This document shows, in pieces, positions 42,113 to 51,274 of a stretch of 64,000 bases of DNA. A model generated the notes under the pieces. The model saw nothing but the letters and a program-made list of their open reading frames with translations. It was not told the origin of the DNA and made no database searches. The translations under genes and the position numbers were made by a program. Where the stretch lies: positions 1 through 64,000 of the forward strand of contig CALUSL010000001.1 in the NCBI GenBank assembly GCA_944323425.1, written 5' to 3'. The DNA is from Candidatus Gastranaerophilales bacterium (GTDB lineage Bacteria; Cyanobacteriota; Vampirovibrionia; Gastranaerophilales; Gastranaerophilaceae). Each line of letters opens with the position of its first letter. Positions within the stretch are counted from its first letter, which is position 1.

Positions 42113-43554
42113 CACTGTTCGAACATACAGCGCAGATAATCTTCGTTATTTCTATGAGATAGAATAAACATAATATCATTTTCTTTTATTTTTGTATCTC
42201 CAGAAGGAATAAGATATTTGTCATTTCGTTCCAGCATAGTAACCAGTGTTTCAGGCGGAAGCTCCAACTCTTTCAGCGTTTTGCCGACAGCTTCTGAAGT
42301 TGGAGAAATTTGTACATCAAACAGATTTTTATCACTCTCACCGGCCTCAAATTCAAGTGGAGAATTTCCGCTTTTTAGTATTGGTTTATCAACTTTTAAC
42401 AGTTTTGCCATAATAGGAATAGTCGTTCCCTGAACAATTACAGATATAATAACAACAAAAAAGACTATATTAAAAATTTCATGTGAATGTTCAATGTTTG
42501 CCATAAGAGGAAACGTTGCAAGCACAATAGGTGCAGCTCCTCTCAATCCTACCCACGAAATCATCAATTTATCATTCAGTTTAAGTTTCGAGAATACCAT
42601 ACCGATAAAAACGGATATCGGGCGGGCAATGAATATAAGTATTAATGCAATAAGCAGTGCTGATGGTGCGACTTTCCATACTTCTTTTACAAACACAAGC
42701 AGACCAAGCATCAAGAACATAATAATCTGCATAAACCATGCAATCGCATCGTGAAATTTTGTGAGAATTTTTTTATGTGCAAATCGTGAACCTGCAAGCG
42801 TCAATCCACATATGTAAACACTCATAAAGCCGTTTCCTCCAATAATCGAAGGAAGAGCATAAGCAAAACCCACTATTGCAATTGTTAAAACAACGTATAA
42901 TCCGCTATATTCAAGTTTTGCTTTATTTATAAGTTTTGCAGCGCCTTTGCCTATTAAAAATCCAAGCAAAATACCCAGAGACATTTGCTGGAAAAACATC
43001 AGTATTAAATCGCCAAAAGAATCTATTTTTGCCGTTATCAGTGATATCATCCCGACGGTAAGAAATACCGCCATCGGGTCATTTGAGCCTGACTCAAATT
43101 CCAGTAGAGGTTTTAAATTGTTTTTTAAACTGATATCTTTTGAACGAAGGACACTGAAAACAGCAGCAGCATCAGTAGATGATACAATTGAACCAAGAAG
43201 CAGGCATTCATACAAATTCAAATTCAAAAAATAATGTCCGAGCCACCCTACAATAAAAGCTGTTATGAAAACGCCTATTGTGGCTAGAGACAATCCGTCA
43301 AGAAAAACCGGTTTTATTTCTTTAAGATTTACGCTTAACCCGCCCATAAAAAGGATATAAGAAAGTGCAACTATACCAACAAATTGTGTGATGTAATAAT
43401 TGTCAAAATAAATATTCCCAAAACCATCAGAACCGGCAAATATCCCGACAATTATAAAAATCAATAATGCAGGAATGCCCAATTTGCCTGCAATTTTGCT
43501 GGAAAGTGCTGCGATAATAAACAGAACAGAGGCTACAAGAATAATTTCGTTCAC
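42109..43554 (-). CDS. K+/H+ antiporter, NhaP2 type with RCK_C domain
   Basis: About twelve membrane segments form a CPA1-family exchanger: GSIVSSTDAAAVFSVLR near residue 125 and LEFESGSNDPMAVFL near 152 hold the ion-binding Asp and the Asn-Asp pair. Residues ~400-481 form a cytoplasmic RCK_C (TrkA-C) domain (FDVQISPTSEAVGKTLKELE). NhaP2/CvrA-type proteins exchange K+ for H+, and RCK_C domains bind ligands such as c-di-AMP in some bacteria. A diadenylate cyclase is encoded at 54875. The ATG follows GGAGACTC. Confidence 0.9.
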   Translation of the reverse strand: MNEIILVASVLFIIAALSSKIAGKLGIPALLIFIIVGIFAGSDGFGNIYFDNYYITQFVGIVALSYILFMGGLSVNLKEIKPVFLDGLSLATIGVFITAFIVGWLGHYFLNLNLYECLLLGSIVSSTDAAAVFSVLRSKDISLKNNLKPLLEFESGSNDPMAVFLTVGMISLITAKIDSFGDLILMFFQQMSLGILLGFLIGKGAAKLINKAKLEYSGLYVVLTIAIVGFAYALPSIIGGNGFMSVYICGLTLAGSRFAHKKILTKFHDAIAWFMQIIMFLMLGLLVFVKEVWKVAPSALLIALILIFIARPISVFIGMVFSKLKLNDKLMISWVGLRGAAPIVLATFPLMANIEHSHEIFNIVFFVVIISVIVQGTTIPIMAKLLKVDKPILKSGNSPLEFEAGESDKNLFDVQISPTSEAVGKTLKELELPPETLVTMLERNDKYLIPSGDTKIKENDIMFILSHRNNEDYLRCMFEQC

Positions 43555-43636
43555 AAGAGTCTCCTTCTTTTGCTCCTTTTTATTATTTTTATTATTATAT
43601 CATACATTTGTAGTAATTAGTGTTTTTCTATAATAT

Positions 43637-43665
43637 AAAAGAGCCCCGTGAACACGGGGCTCTTT
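43637..43665 (-). terminator. Intrinsic terminator after the small Cys-rich exported protein gene
   Basis: A very strong GC-rich stem GAGCCCCGTG/CACGGGGCTC (43641-43650 with 43653-43662), extended by A-T pairs and with T-rich sequence on the minus side, 5 bases after the gene's stop. Confidence 0.85.
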
Positions 43666-43669
43666 GGGT

Positions 43670-43957
43670 TTAATAACCGAGCATTGATGTAAAGAATGTA
43701 CCTACAGTTGAATTGTAGATGTTTCTTGTTCTATTCCACATTGTTTTTTTCTGAGCAATTGGAGCCGCTGCACCTGTACAACAAGGTTTGGGTTCAACTT
43801 TACAACAGCAAGGATCCGCCGGTGCTACATATGTGACTTTCTGTATAGGTGCTACAGGTATATAAGCCTTTTGTTGAAGCTGACACGGGCAGCTTGCGAA
43901 TGCACTTGTAGCTGCTAATGACATAACTAGTGCTGATAATGCAATTACTTTTTTCAT
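43670..43957 (-). CDS. Small exported Cys-rich protein
   Basis: The frame opens at 44017, but ATG 43957 follows AAGGAGA and begins a clear signal peptide (MKKVIALSALVMSLAATSAFA), leaving a mature protein of about 74 residues. It holds CPC, PCCCKVEPKPCC and repeated Pro, Val, Ala and Gln, and ends NRTRNIYNSTVGTFFTSMLGY. The paired Cys could bind metal or form disulfides outside the membrane. I do not recognise the family. It is a single gene with a strong terminator. Confidence 0.8.
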   Translation of the reverse strand: MKKVIALSALVMSLAATSAFASCPCQLQQKAYIPVAPIQKVTYVAPADPCCCKVEPKPCCTGAAAPIAQKKTMWNRTRNIYNSTVGTFFTSMLGY

Positions 43958-44101
43958 ACTTTTCTCCTTAGTAAACTTTTTTTCGGGTAAAGTGTTTAAC
44001 TTCATTTTCATTTTCACATTTTTGAGAAATTATTCATTAGACAGATTACCTAATCATTGAATTAATCATTTGTTTAATTATTGAGAAAAGTATAAATTAG
44101 T

Positions 44102-44665
44102 TTATCCGTTGAATTTGCTCTGAGTCAGAATTATGTCGTTTTTGATATAAAATTCTATCGCTTCATTTGCTCTTTGAAGAGCCATCTTTAGCTCTTCTAG
44201 CTGTTCCTGCGTAAAATTTTGTAAAACAAAAGCTTCTGAAGGAATTGGCGGTTGGGGACCGATGCCTATTTTTAGCCTGTCAAAAGTTGTGTTTCCGCCA
44301 AGAACTTTAATTATTGATTTTATTCCGTTATGACCGCCATCCGAACCTTTCGCCCGAAAACGCAATGTACCAAGCGGCAAAGATATGTCATCATAGGCTA
44401 TCAAAATATCTTGAGGCTGAATTTTATAAAAGTTCATTACAGCAATCAATGCATTACCGGAAAGATTCATATAAGTATGAGGCTTTAACAGTATTATGCT
44501 TTCACCGTTCATCTGGATTTTTGCAATTTCACCGTTGAATTTTGATTCAAATTTGAATTCAAAAGAATGTTTGTATTTCATATAATCAAGTAGCATAAAA
44601 CCTGCGTTATGACGGGTGAATTGGTATTTTGTATCGGGATTTCCGAGTCCTGCTATCAGTTTCAT
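44102..44665 (-). CDS. pth: Peptidyl-tRNA hydrolase
   Basis: Pth releases peptides from tRNA after abortive translation. The start MKLIAGLGNPDTKY, the catalytic His in FTRHNAGF (about 20), KPHTYMNLSG, and YDDISLPLGTLRFRAKGSDGGHNG (in part YDDISLPLGTLRFRAKG) with its Asp near 93 are all present. The length of 187 residues is normal. It is transcribed alone. Confidence 0.96.
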   Translation of the reverse strand: MKLIAGLGNPDTKYQFTRHNAGFMLLDYMKYKHSFEFKFESKFNGEIAKIQMNGESIILLKPHTYMNLSGNALIAVMNFYKIQPQDILIAYDDISLPLGTLRFRAKGSDGGHNGIKSIIKVLGGNTTFDRLKIGIGPQPPIPSEAFVLQNFTQEQLEELKMALQRANEAIEFYIKNDIILTQSKFNG

Positions 44666-44809
44666 ATTATTTAATCAGCCCTATTGCTTTATATCAGTAT
44701 TATTAAAACTTTTGTTACCAGAAGATAGCCTGAAAGTTCAGCACTACTTACCAATAAAAAAAAGATAAATACAGTTTATCTATATATATATTAGAGACGG
44801 AGGAGAGCT

Positions 44810-45376
44810 ATGTCAACCAAAAGTAAATCAATAGTAAACCTGAAAAGCAGTGAAAAGGTTGCGAACTTCCTGGCATCAAACCATCTGCACAAAAAAGACT
44901 TTGCTGAGATGATTGGCGTTACATTGTCATATGTTTATAACCTGATAGATAACGCTATACCATTTTCTACACGGGGTATTACACTTGAACGAATTGCAAC
45001 TGTAATGGATGTATTACCGGAAGAATTTGTTGAATACAAAATTCCTCAAGAACCGATTGTTATCGATGAATCTGTTGAGTTTTTAAAAGACAAACAGGCT
45101 GAAAAGGGGATTACCACAGTTCAGTTTTTGAAAAGTTTTCCAAGAAAAAAACGGGTGGAAATTGTGGATATATTAAGAGGCGCAAAGCCTATTCCTCTCG
45201 ACTGGAAAGAGTTGTCTCTTATTGCTCAGGTACTGGATATATCAAAAGAAGAGATATACCCGTACTGGGAATCAAGACTCAGACAGCTTCTACAGACATC
45301 CGGTGTAAATCTGCAGGCGAATAATGGACTAATAAATGCAATGTTTGATTGTGCTAGGAACTATGTGCATTCATAA
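44810..45376 (+). CDS. DNA-binding protein with two Xre-like helix-turn-helix units
   Basis: A first HTH is at residues ~18-58 (LHKKDFAEMIGVTLSYVYNLID, in part FAEMIGVTLSYVYNL) and a second, more diverged one at about 95-150 (TTVQFLKSFPRKKRVEIVDIL, then LSLIAQVLDISKEEIYPYW). Each resembles the Xre/lambda-repressor fold. No enzymatic domain follows, so it is a compact regulator. Its targets are unknown. AGACGGAGGAGAGCT gives a strong ribosome site. Confidence 0.82.
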   Translation: MSTKSKSIVNLKSSEKVANFLASNHLHKKDFAEMIGVTLSYVYNLIDNAIPFSTRGITLERIATVMDVLPEEFVEYKIPQEPIVIDESVEFLKDKQAEKGITTVQFLKSFPRKKRVEIVDILRGAKPIPLDWKELSLIAQVLDISKEEIYPYWESRLRQLLQTSGVNLQANNGLINAMFDCARNYVHS

Positions 45377-45394
45377 TATAAGAACGGGTATACA

Positions 45395-45427
45395 ATAGCC
45401 GGATGATTTATTTATCAATCCGGCTAT
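45395..45427 (+). terminator. Probable terminator after the Xre-like gene
   Basis: ATAGCCGGAT/ATCCGGCTAT (45395-45404 with 45418-45427) is a perfect 10-bp stem with a 13-base loop. The T run (six T) comes only after 9 more bases, so it is less certain. Confidence 0.55.
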
Positions 45428-45487
45428 AGCTCTAGCTTTTTTCTTCAGCATAGTGTATTATAAGAAAAAATTAGGAGAGATTGGGAT

Positions 45488-46015
45488 ATGATGAAGAAAA
45501 AAGGGTTTACTCTTGCAGAAGTTCTTGTAACTATAATGATTGTCGGTGTACTTTGCGTTATGCTGATTCCTCAGTTGATGACAAACACAGCACAGCAGGA
45601 ACATATTACTGTATACAAAAAAGCTGTTGCAATACTCGGGCATGCAATTGAGCAAAGCTATGCACTTGACGGAGAAGATGCCTCTTGTTTTACAGGAGCT
45701 AATTTTATACATCTAATGACAAGAAAGTTAAATGTATCTTCTCATATTGGAAATACTATATATACAGCTGACGGTATTAAATTTACAGTTCAGGGAGCCG
45801 GTGAAAATTGTACTACAGACGGACCTAATGCGAAACTCGTTTGTGCTGTTGTTGATGTCGATACAAATGGTGACAAAGGTCCTAATAAAACCACAGAAGC
45901 TGTCAATGCTGTCTATGACCAGTTTACGATTTCTGTTTACCCCAGAAGAGTCGAACCTGCTACTCAGGCACAGAAAGACGTTCTTTATATGACCGGCAGA
46001 CATAGAAACAGATAG
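45488..46015 (+). CDS. Type IV prepilin-like protein
   Basis: The N-terminus MMKKKGFTLAEVLVTIMIVG has the prepilin peptidase site G-FTLAE with Glu at +5, followed by the hydrophobic helix that packs in the pilus core. Mature length is about 170 residues, with two Cys pairs. A DVDTNGDKGPNKT segment near 125 resembles the Ca-binding loops of major pseudopilins (GspG). No pilus assembly ATPase or peptidase gene is nearby, so assembly proteins are encoded elsewhere. Orphan prepilins of this form are common in related genomes. AGGAGAGATTGGGAT precedes the ATG. Confidence 0.88.
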   Translation: MMKKKGFTLAEVLVTIMIVGVLCVMLIPQLMTNTAQQEHITVYKKAVAILGHAIEQSYALDGEDASCFTGANFIHLMTRKLNVSSHIGNTIYTADGIKFTVQGAGENCTTDGPNAKLVCAVVDVDTNGDKGPNKTTEAVNAVYDQFTISVYPRRVEPATQAQKDVLYMTGRHRNR

Positions 46016-46999
46016 TTATAAATATTTAATAACCTCGTCAGGGTCTATTTTTAAGCAACCAAGTTCTTCACAGGTTGTTTGACGTTTTTCCCATAAACAT
46101 GGTCTGCAATGGATATTATTTTTTATTGCAATAAATTTTTCGTTGTCCGGTATTAACTTTGTTTCATCAGTTGGTCCGAATAAAGCAAGCGTTTTTGTGC
46201 CCACTCCGACACCAATATGCATAGGGGCAGAATCAGAACATATCAAAACCTCAGCTTTTTTTGTGAGTTTTGCAAGATCCATAATGTTTTTTGTTGTTCC
46301 GTATAGATTAATATAGTTGGGATAGCTGTTTAATATTGCATCAATTTTTTCTATGCATTCTTTGTCATCAGGACCGCCAATCAAATAAACTTTTTTCCCT
46401 TTTTCTATTACTCTTTTGATTAACTCTGCCCATATCTCCGGGGACCAGGTCTTAATCATATTTTTCTGAACACTCATTTTGCTGACACCTGGATGAACAA
46501 GAACGCTGTTTTTTTCTTTTTCTATATCACCGGCATTGATTTCCGGTAATAATGTAACTTTATCCGTGACAGGAGTAACCAACTCGTGATACATCGCTGA
46601 AGCATAACGATTTTTATCTAATTTGACAGCTTTTGTGAGTAATATTTTGCTAAGTTTGCCGCTGTCAAAACCGTACCTGTTTTTTATACCAGTCAGAAAA
46701 AGAAGCAAAGGAATAAGAGAGTTTGCTCCTGATGAAAATACCATATCAAACTTTGCAAAAAATGCCTTGATTACAAATTTTAATAGTTCAACGTACTTAT
46801 GTTTGCCTTTTATATCTACGCAGATAACATCATCAATAAGTTCCGTTAAATCTTTTATGCTTTTACTTCTTGGCTCAAGACATAATGTAATGTTAGAGTC
46901 GGGATATTCTTTTTTTAGGCTTGAAATTGCAGGCAAAAAAAGGATTTCATCACCAATCCCGCCAAAATTAACAAGAAGAATTTTTTTCGGCTTTTTCAT
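46016..46999 (-). CDS. Glycosyltransferase family 9 (heptosyltransferase-like)
   Basis: A GT-B fold protein of 327 residues. The N-terminal ILLVNFGGIGDEILFLPAI and the C-terminal ICSDSAPMHIGVGVGTKTLALFGPTDETK (in part ICSDSAPMHIGVGVGTKTLA) are the classic GT9 signatures, with VLVHPGVSK between. Such enzymes add heptose or other sugars to the LPS core. This fits the lipid A genes in the window. The Cys-rich tail CRPCLW...CEELGC is common in the family. Its stop abuts that of the convergent prepilin gene. Confidence 0.9.
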   Translation of the reverse strand: MKKPKKILLVNFGGIGDEILFLPAISSLKKEYPDSNITLCLEPRSKSIKDLTELIDDVICVDIKGKHKYVELLKFVIKAFFAKFDMVFSSGANSLIPLLLFLTGIKNRYGFDSGKLSKILLTKAVKLDKNRYASAMYHELVTPVTDKVTLLPEINAGDIEKEKNSVLVHPGVSKMSVQKNMIKTWSPEIWAELIKRVIEKGKKVYLIGGPDDKECIEKIDAILNSYPNYINLYGTTKNIMDLAKLTKKAEVLICSDSAPMHIGVGVGTKTLALFGPTDETKLIPDNEKFIAIKNNIHCRPCLWEKRQTTCEELGCLKIDPDEVIKYL

Positions 47000-47018
47000 A
47001 ATTCCGCAATCTATAAAT

Positions 47019-47366
47019 TTAGAATGGTTTTGTCTGGCTCAATTTATTTCTCAGTTCTCTAAATCTGGCTATATCTTCCTGAGCCTTAGACGCTTCTTTA
47101 AATACAACCTGCGAAGAAGGGTGAACCATAAGCACGTAATCCATGTGAATCTCAAGAAAATTGTATCTTCTTGGTGGAGTATTACCGTTTCTGGGATAAA
47201 TTTCCACATTTGTAACAGCGAGGAACCTTCTTTCTTTATCATTCAATAAATCTGTTAATTCACGATTTGTGTTCGTATATTTTGAAACGTGAACTGTTCC
47301 TTTAATATCATGATCTACTGTTAAAATACAAACCTCTATAGGGATTGTGTCTAAATGTTTTGCCAT
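47019..47366 (-). CDS. Conserved small protein, DUF6812-like
   Basis: A 115-residue soluble protein. Strands such as VHVSKYTNTNRELTDLLN, FLAVTNVEIYPRNG and FLEIHMDYVLMVHP resemble DUF6812 as I remember it, in which a short beta-barrel has an 'R-x-L-D-x-L-N' turn; this is a weak recollection. The end is a charged helix (EDIARFRELRNKLSQ). It lies upstream of the GT9 gene with a 19-base gap, so it is probably co-transcribed. No function is known. Confidence 0.65.
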   Translation of the reverse strand: MAKHLDTIPIEVCILTVDHDIKGTVHVSKYTNTNRELTDLLNDKERRFLAVTNVEIYPRNGNTPPRRYNFLEIHMDYVLMVHPSSQVVFKEASKAQEDIARFRELRNKLSQTKPF

Positions 47367-47531
47367 TTGCTCACCTTACTGTCAATAATAATATAGCAAA
47401 ATTATATTATATTTTTATCTTATTAGCAATGTTTTAATTCTATACACTACGGTTAGCTCTGTTAACTGACCTATTGAAGCGTTTTTCTGTGCTTATATAG
47501 GATTGAGACTAGAGTTTTTAAGGAGGTTTTT

Positions 47532-48071
47532 ATGGAGTTCAGGGGCTCAAAAACGGAAAAAAATTTAATGTGCGCTTTTGCCGGAGAATCAGAAGCCAGA
47601 AATAAATATACATTCTGGGCAAAAAAGGCTAAGGAGGATGGTTATGTCCAAATCTCCAGAATCTTCGAAGAAACTGCAAATAACGAAAAAGAGCACGCAA
47701 AAATCTGGTTTAAGCTTCTTAATGGAGGGGAAATAAAATCTACTATAGAAAACTTAAAATGCGCTGCTGAAACAGAACATTATGAATGGACTGATATGTA
47801 TGCCCATTTCGCGAAAGAAGCAAGAGAAGAGGGGTTTGATGAAATTGCATTTTTGTTTGAAAAGATTATAAATGTAGAAAAAATGCATGATGCGAGATAT
47901 CGAAAACTTTTGAACGATATACAGGACGGAAAAGTTTTTGACAGAGACAATGAAGTTGTATGGGAATGTGCTGTTTGCGGATACACGACAGACAGTAAAA
48001 AAGCCCCGGAAATGTGTCCTTTATGTAAACATCCAAGAGCCTATTTTTTTGAAAAAGCTTACAATTACTAA
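47532..48071 (+). CDS. rbr: Rubrerythrin
   Basis: A non-heme diiron peroxidase of anaerobes that reduces hydrogen peroxide. The ferritin-like four-helix domain (residues ~1-135) has the Glu ligands in [34 protein letters not shown] and [15 protein letters not shown]. The C-terminal rubredoxin-like domain has CAVCGYT and CPLCKHPRA for one Fe(SCys)4 site. The length is 179 residues. A strong AAGGAGG precedes the ATG. It indicates an anaerobic lifestyle. Confidence 0.96.
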   Translation: MEFRGSKTEKNLMCAFAGESEARNKYTFWAKKAKEDGYVQISRIFEETANNEKEHAKIWFKLLNGGEIKSTIENLKCAAETEHYEWTDMYAHFAKEAREEGFDEIAFLFEKIINVEKMHDARYRKLLNDIQDGKVFDRDNEVVWECAVCGYTTDSKKAPEMCPLCKHPRAYFFEKAYNY

Positions 48072-48253
48072 AAAGCCAGCCATTATTAGATATCACGTAT
48101 ATACTTTTGTAAATAATCCTTGAGAATTAGTTCAAAAGGGTTATATTTTCTGCCGGTTTGTGTTATAAAAAATATAATCGGGAACTATAAGCATGGTTCT
48201 ATAAAAAATATAAAGAACAATATTAAAGCGTTTACACGCAAAGGAGAGATTTT

Positions 48254-49975
48254 ATGACAGTTGGTCAATTCGTATTCATGTTACACTCCCATCTTCCATA
48301 TTACAGAAAAGCCGGCATGTGGCCTTTCGGGGAAGAAAATTTATATGAATGTATGGCAGAAACATATGTTCCGCTTTTGAATGCAATTTCGGAATTGTAT
48401 GATGATGAAGGTATAAAAGCAAAACTTACTGTCGGCATTACACCTATTCTTGCAGAACAGTTGAATGACGAGCATTTAAAAAACGGGTTCATTGAATATC
48501 TTGATGCCCGTATAAAAGCTGTGTCAGGTGATCTTGAAAGATATCCTGATCCTCAAGTTGCACATTCACAGCATTTGAAATATCTGGCAAAATACTATTT
48601 TGACTGGTTTAATCACATAAAAGACTCCTTTATTAACAAATATAATAAAGATTTAATCAGCGCTTTCAAAAAATATCAGGACCTTGGTTGTATTGAAATC
48701 ACTACATCAGGTGCAACTCACGGATTTTCTCCGCTTCTGGCTACTGATTCAAACCTGAATGCACAATTTAAAATCGGTTCTGATACAACAAAAAGACTTT
48801 TCGGAAAAAAAGCAAAAGGGTGCTGGCTTCCTGAATGTGCGTACAGACAGGGGTACGAATATATCGGTAAGGATGGCAAGAAAAAATGGAGACCTGCTAT
48901 AGAAGTAACTCTCCAGAATAATGATATTGAATATTTCTTTACTGAATCCCATGTTATTGAAGGCGGAAATTCAATAGGTAACAGACGTGTAATAGGTGTA
49001 TACGGAAATATTGAATATATTCCGCTGCCTGAAAGAGAACCTACCGGTTATGATACATATTCTGCTTACTGGCTGCCGGATGCACAGGTTGCAGTAATGG
49101 GAAGAAATGACAGAGCAGGATTTCAGGTATGGTCAGCTGCTGACGGATATCCCGGCGACGGCTGCTATAGAGAATTTCACAAAAAAGATGACAAATCAGG
49201 TGCTCATTACTGGAGAATAACTTCATCAACTACAGATCTCGGTGACAAAATGCTTTATGACCCTGTTCTGGCTATGTCACAGGTTAATTTAAACTCTGAT
49301 CACTATACAACATTGATTTATCATTTGTTGAATGACTACAAGATTGCTCATAACAAAGAAGGTCTTGTTATGGTATCATTCGATACTGAACTTTTTGGTC
49401 ACTGGTGGTTTGAAGGTGTTGAATTTATAAAACAGGTTATCAGAAAATTCAACAATTACCTCCCGCAGGTTGAAAGAATGACAGCCGGAGAATACCTGAA
49501 AGCTCATCCGCCGACGGAAGCAATTCAGATACCGGAATCATCATGGGGTCAGGGCGGACACTTCTATGTATGGCAAAACCATTTAACAGAATGGATGTGG
49601 CCGATTATACACGGATGTGAAAAACGTATCATAGATATTGCTTCAAAATACGAAAAAGTTCCGGAAGATAAACTTCTGCATAGAGCTTTGAATCAGCTTG
49701 CAAGAGAGAATTTGCTTCTGCAAAGTTCAGATTGGCCGTTCTTGATTACAACATGGCAGGCAAAAGATTATGCTACTGACAGATTCAGAGAACACGTTGA
49801 CAGATTTGAAACAATTGCAGATATGATTGAATCCGGAAATATAGATGAAGGAAAACTGTCTGAAATTGAATCAATCGACAACTGTTTCCCTGTAATTGAT
49901 TATAGAGCTTATCTTCCGATAGAAGAAGGAAAAATTCCACAGCAGGAAGAAAAACTTAAACCTTTATATCAATAA
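48254..49975 (+). CDS. GH57-family 1,4-alpha-glucan branching enzyme
   Basis: The N-terminal (beta/alpha)7 barrel begins GQFVFMLHSHLPYYR, as in GH57. The nucleophile Glu lies in CWLPECAYR near residue 193 and the acid/base Asp in SFDTELFGHWWFEG near 376, the pair used by the branching enzymes of this family. The C-terminal part (DUF1957 region) includes SSWGQGGHFYVWQN and DWPFLITTWQAKDYA. It makes alpha-1,6 branches in glycogen. Length 573 is usual. AAAGGAGAG precedes the ATG and a terminator follows, so it is monocistronic. No other glycogen genes except the GH77 protein are in the window. Confidence 0.9.
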   Translation: MTVGQFVFMLHSHLPYYRKAGMWPFGEENLYECMAETYVPLLNAISELYDDEGIKAKLTVGITPILAEQLNDEHLKNGFIEYLDARIKAVSGDLERYPDPQVAHSQHLKYLAKYYFDWFNHIKDSFINKYNKDLISAFKKYQDLGCIEITTSGATHGFSPLLATDSNLNAQFKIGSDTTKRLFGKKAKGCWLPECAYRQGYEYIGKDGKKKWRPAIEVTLQNNDIEYFFTESHVIEGGNSIGNRRVIGVYGNIEYIPLPEREPTGYDTYSAYWLPDAQVAVMGRNDRAGFQVWSAADGYPGDGCYREFHKKDDKSGAHYWRITSSTTDLGDKMLYDPVLAMSQVNLNSDHYTTLIYHLLNDYKIAHNKEGLVMVSFDTELFGHWWFEGVEFIKQVIRKFNNYLPQVERMTAGEYLKAHPPTEAIQIPESSWGQGGHFYVWQNHLTEWMWPIIHGCEKRIIDIASKYEKVPEDKLLHRALNQLARENLLLQSSDWPFLITTWQAKDYATDRFREHVDRFETIADMIESGNIDEGKLSEIESIDNCFPVIDYRAYLPIEEGKIPQQEEKLKPLYQ

Positions 49976-49998
49976 TTATTAGTTCATGATATTTTTAA

Positions 49999-50028
49999 AT
50001 CGCCGGAATTTAATCCGGCGATATTTTT
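49999..50028 (+). terminator. Intrinsic terminator of the GH57 gene
   Basis: ATCGCCGGA/TCCGGCGAT (49999-50007 with 50014-50022) with a 6-base loop, followed by ATTTTT, 24 bases after the stop codon. Confidence 0.9.
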
Positions 50029-50095
50029 ATGTTTTGACGGTTGTTCCATTGCAAAAGATAAAATTTTTCCATTGATATATTAGCCGGATATCAGT

Positions 50096-50120
50096 GTTAC
50101 ATTGTAAAATAATGTGTAAC
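50096..50120. promoter_or_regulatory. Inverted repeat GTTACA-N13-TGTAAC before lpxD
   Basis: Two perfect 6-bp arms separated by 13 bases, 64 bases before the lpxD start, the longest gap before the lipid A operon. The half-site is the same as in the HLR1-like element at 3876, but here the repeats are inverted. A possible regulator site. Confidence 0.3.
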
Positions 50121-50183
50121 TTTTTTGATAATTTTTTGTATGCGTATTAAAATAATGAAAAAGATTTAAATAGGAGTATCGAA

Positions 50184-51272
50184 ATGAGAACTTACAGAGT
50201 GGAGGAAATAGCGGAAATAGTCGGCGGAATCCTGACAAAAGTGTCTGATGCTGAAATAAAAAAACTTATGCCGCCTCTCCTTGCTGATGAAAATACACTT
50301 GCGCTTGCACTTTCAGAAGAAGAAATAGAAAACCTTGCAAAAACAAAAGCAAAAGCTGCGCTTGTTCCGCTTGGTGTAAATATGGAGCATATTTCAACAA
50401 TCGAAGTTGAAAGACCGAGGTTGGCTATGATGAAATTGCTTCACCTGTTCTATAATGCGCCTGATGCTCCTGTTGGTGTCCATCCCAGTGCATATATTCA
50501 TCCTGAAGCAACTCTGGGAGAAAATGTATCTATCGGACCTAATGTTGTAGTTGGCAGAGGTTCAAAAATCGGTAATAATTCAAAACTTTTAGCAAATTGC
50601 TATGTAGGCAGAGACTGTACTGTCGGTGAAAATTGTCTATTCCACCCCGGATGTAAAATCGGTGACAATTCTACAATCGGCAACCGCGTAATATTCCAGC
50701 ACAATGTTTCTATTGGTGCGGACGGATTCAGCTTTGTGACAGAAAATCCAGATGTAATAGAACAGGCAAGAAAAGAAGGTGCTGTTGTTGAACAAAATAC
50801 AAAACAAAAGGTTTATAAAATTCCTTCAATAGGCGGTGTGGTTATTGAAGATGATGTTGAAATCGGAGCAAACAGCTGTGTTGACAAAGGCACAATTGAA
50901 AATACAGTTGTAGGTGCTCAGACAAAAATAGATGACCTTGTAATGATAGGTCACAACTGCAAAATCGGCAAAGCTTGTATGATTGTTTCTCAGGTCGGTA
51001 TTGCAGGAAGCTGCCGCATCGGTGACAGAGTAGTTATTGCCGGTCAGGCAGGTCTTGCAGATCACCTTGAAATAGGAAGTGATTCAATCATTATGGCAAA
51101 AGCAGGGGTTACAAAAAGTTTCCCTGAAAAATCTATAATTATTGGCGCACCTGCAGTTCCGAGAAAAGATTTTATTAAACAGCTGAAAACAATGAAAATG
51201 GCAGAAGAAATGGTTCAAAAATTTAAAAAGTATGAACATCTTCTCGACTCACTCGTTAATCAGGAAGAATAA
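50184..51272 (+). CDS. lpxD: UDP-3-O-(3-hydroxyacyl)glucosamine N-acyltransferase
   Basis: LpxD adds the second acyl chain in lipid A synthesis. The N-terminal ~100-residue domain (MRTYRVEEIAEIVGG) binds uridine, and about 100-340 is a left-handed beta-helix of hexapeptides (IHPEATLGENVSIGPNVVVG, IGNRVIFQHNVSIGADGF, with the catalytic His in IGHNCKIG/VMIGHNC). GFSFV near 190 is typical. The 362-residue length fits. It starts an operon with lpxC, fabZ and lpxA. Confidence 0.95.
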   Translation: MRTYRVEEIAEIVGGILTKVSDAEIKKLMPPLLADENTLALALSEEEIENLAKTKAKAALVPLGVNMEHISTIEVERPRLAMMKLLHLFYNAPDAPVGVHPSAYIHPEATLGENVSIGPNVVVGRGSKIGNNSKLLANCYVGRDCTVGENCLFHPGCKIGDNSTIGNRVIFQHNVSIGADGFSFVTENPDVIEQARKEGAVVEQNTKQKVYKIPSIGGVVIEDDVEIGANSCVDKGTIENTVVGAQTKIDDLVMIGHNCKIGKACMIVSQVGIAGSCRIGDRVVIAGQAGLADHLEIGSDSIIMAKAGVTKSFPEKSIIIGAPAVPRKDFIKQLKTMKMAEEMVQKFKKYEHLLDSLVNQEE

Positions 51273-51274
51273 TT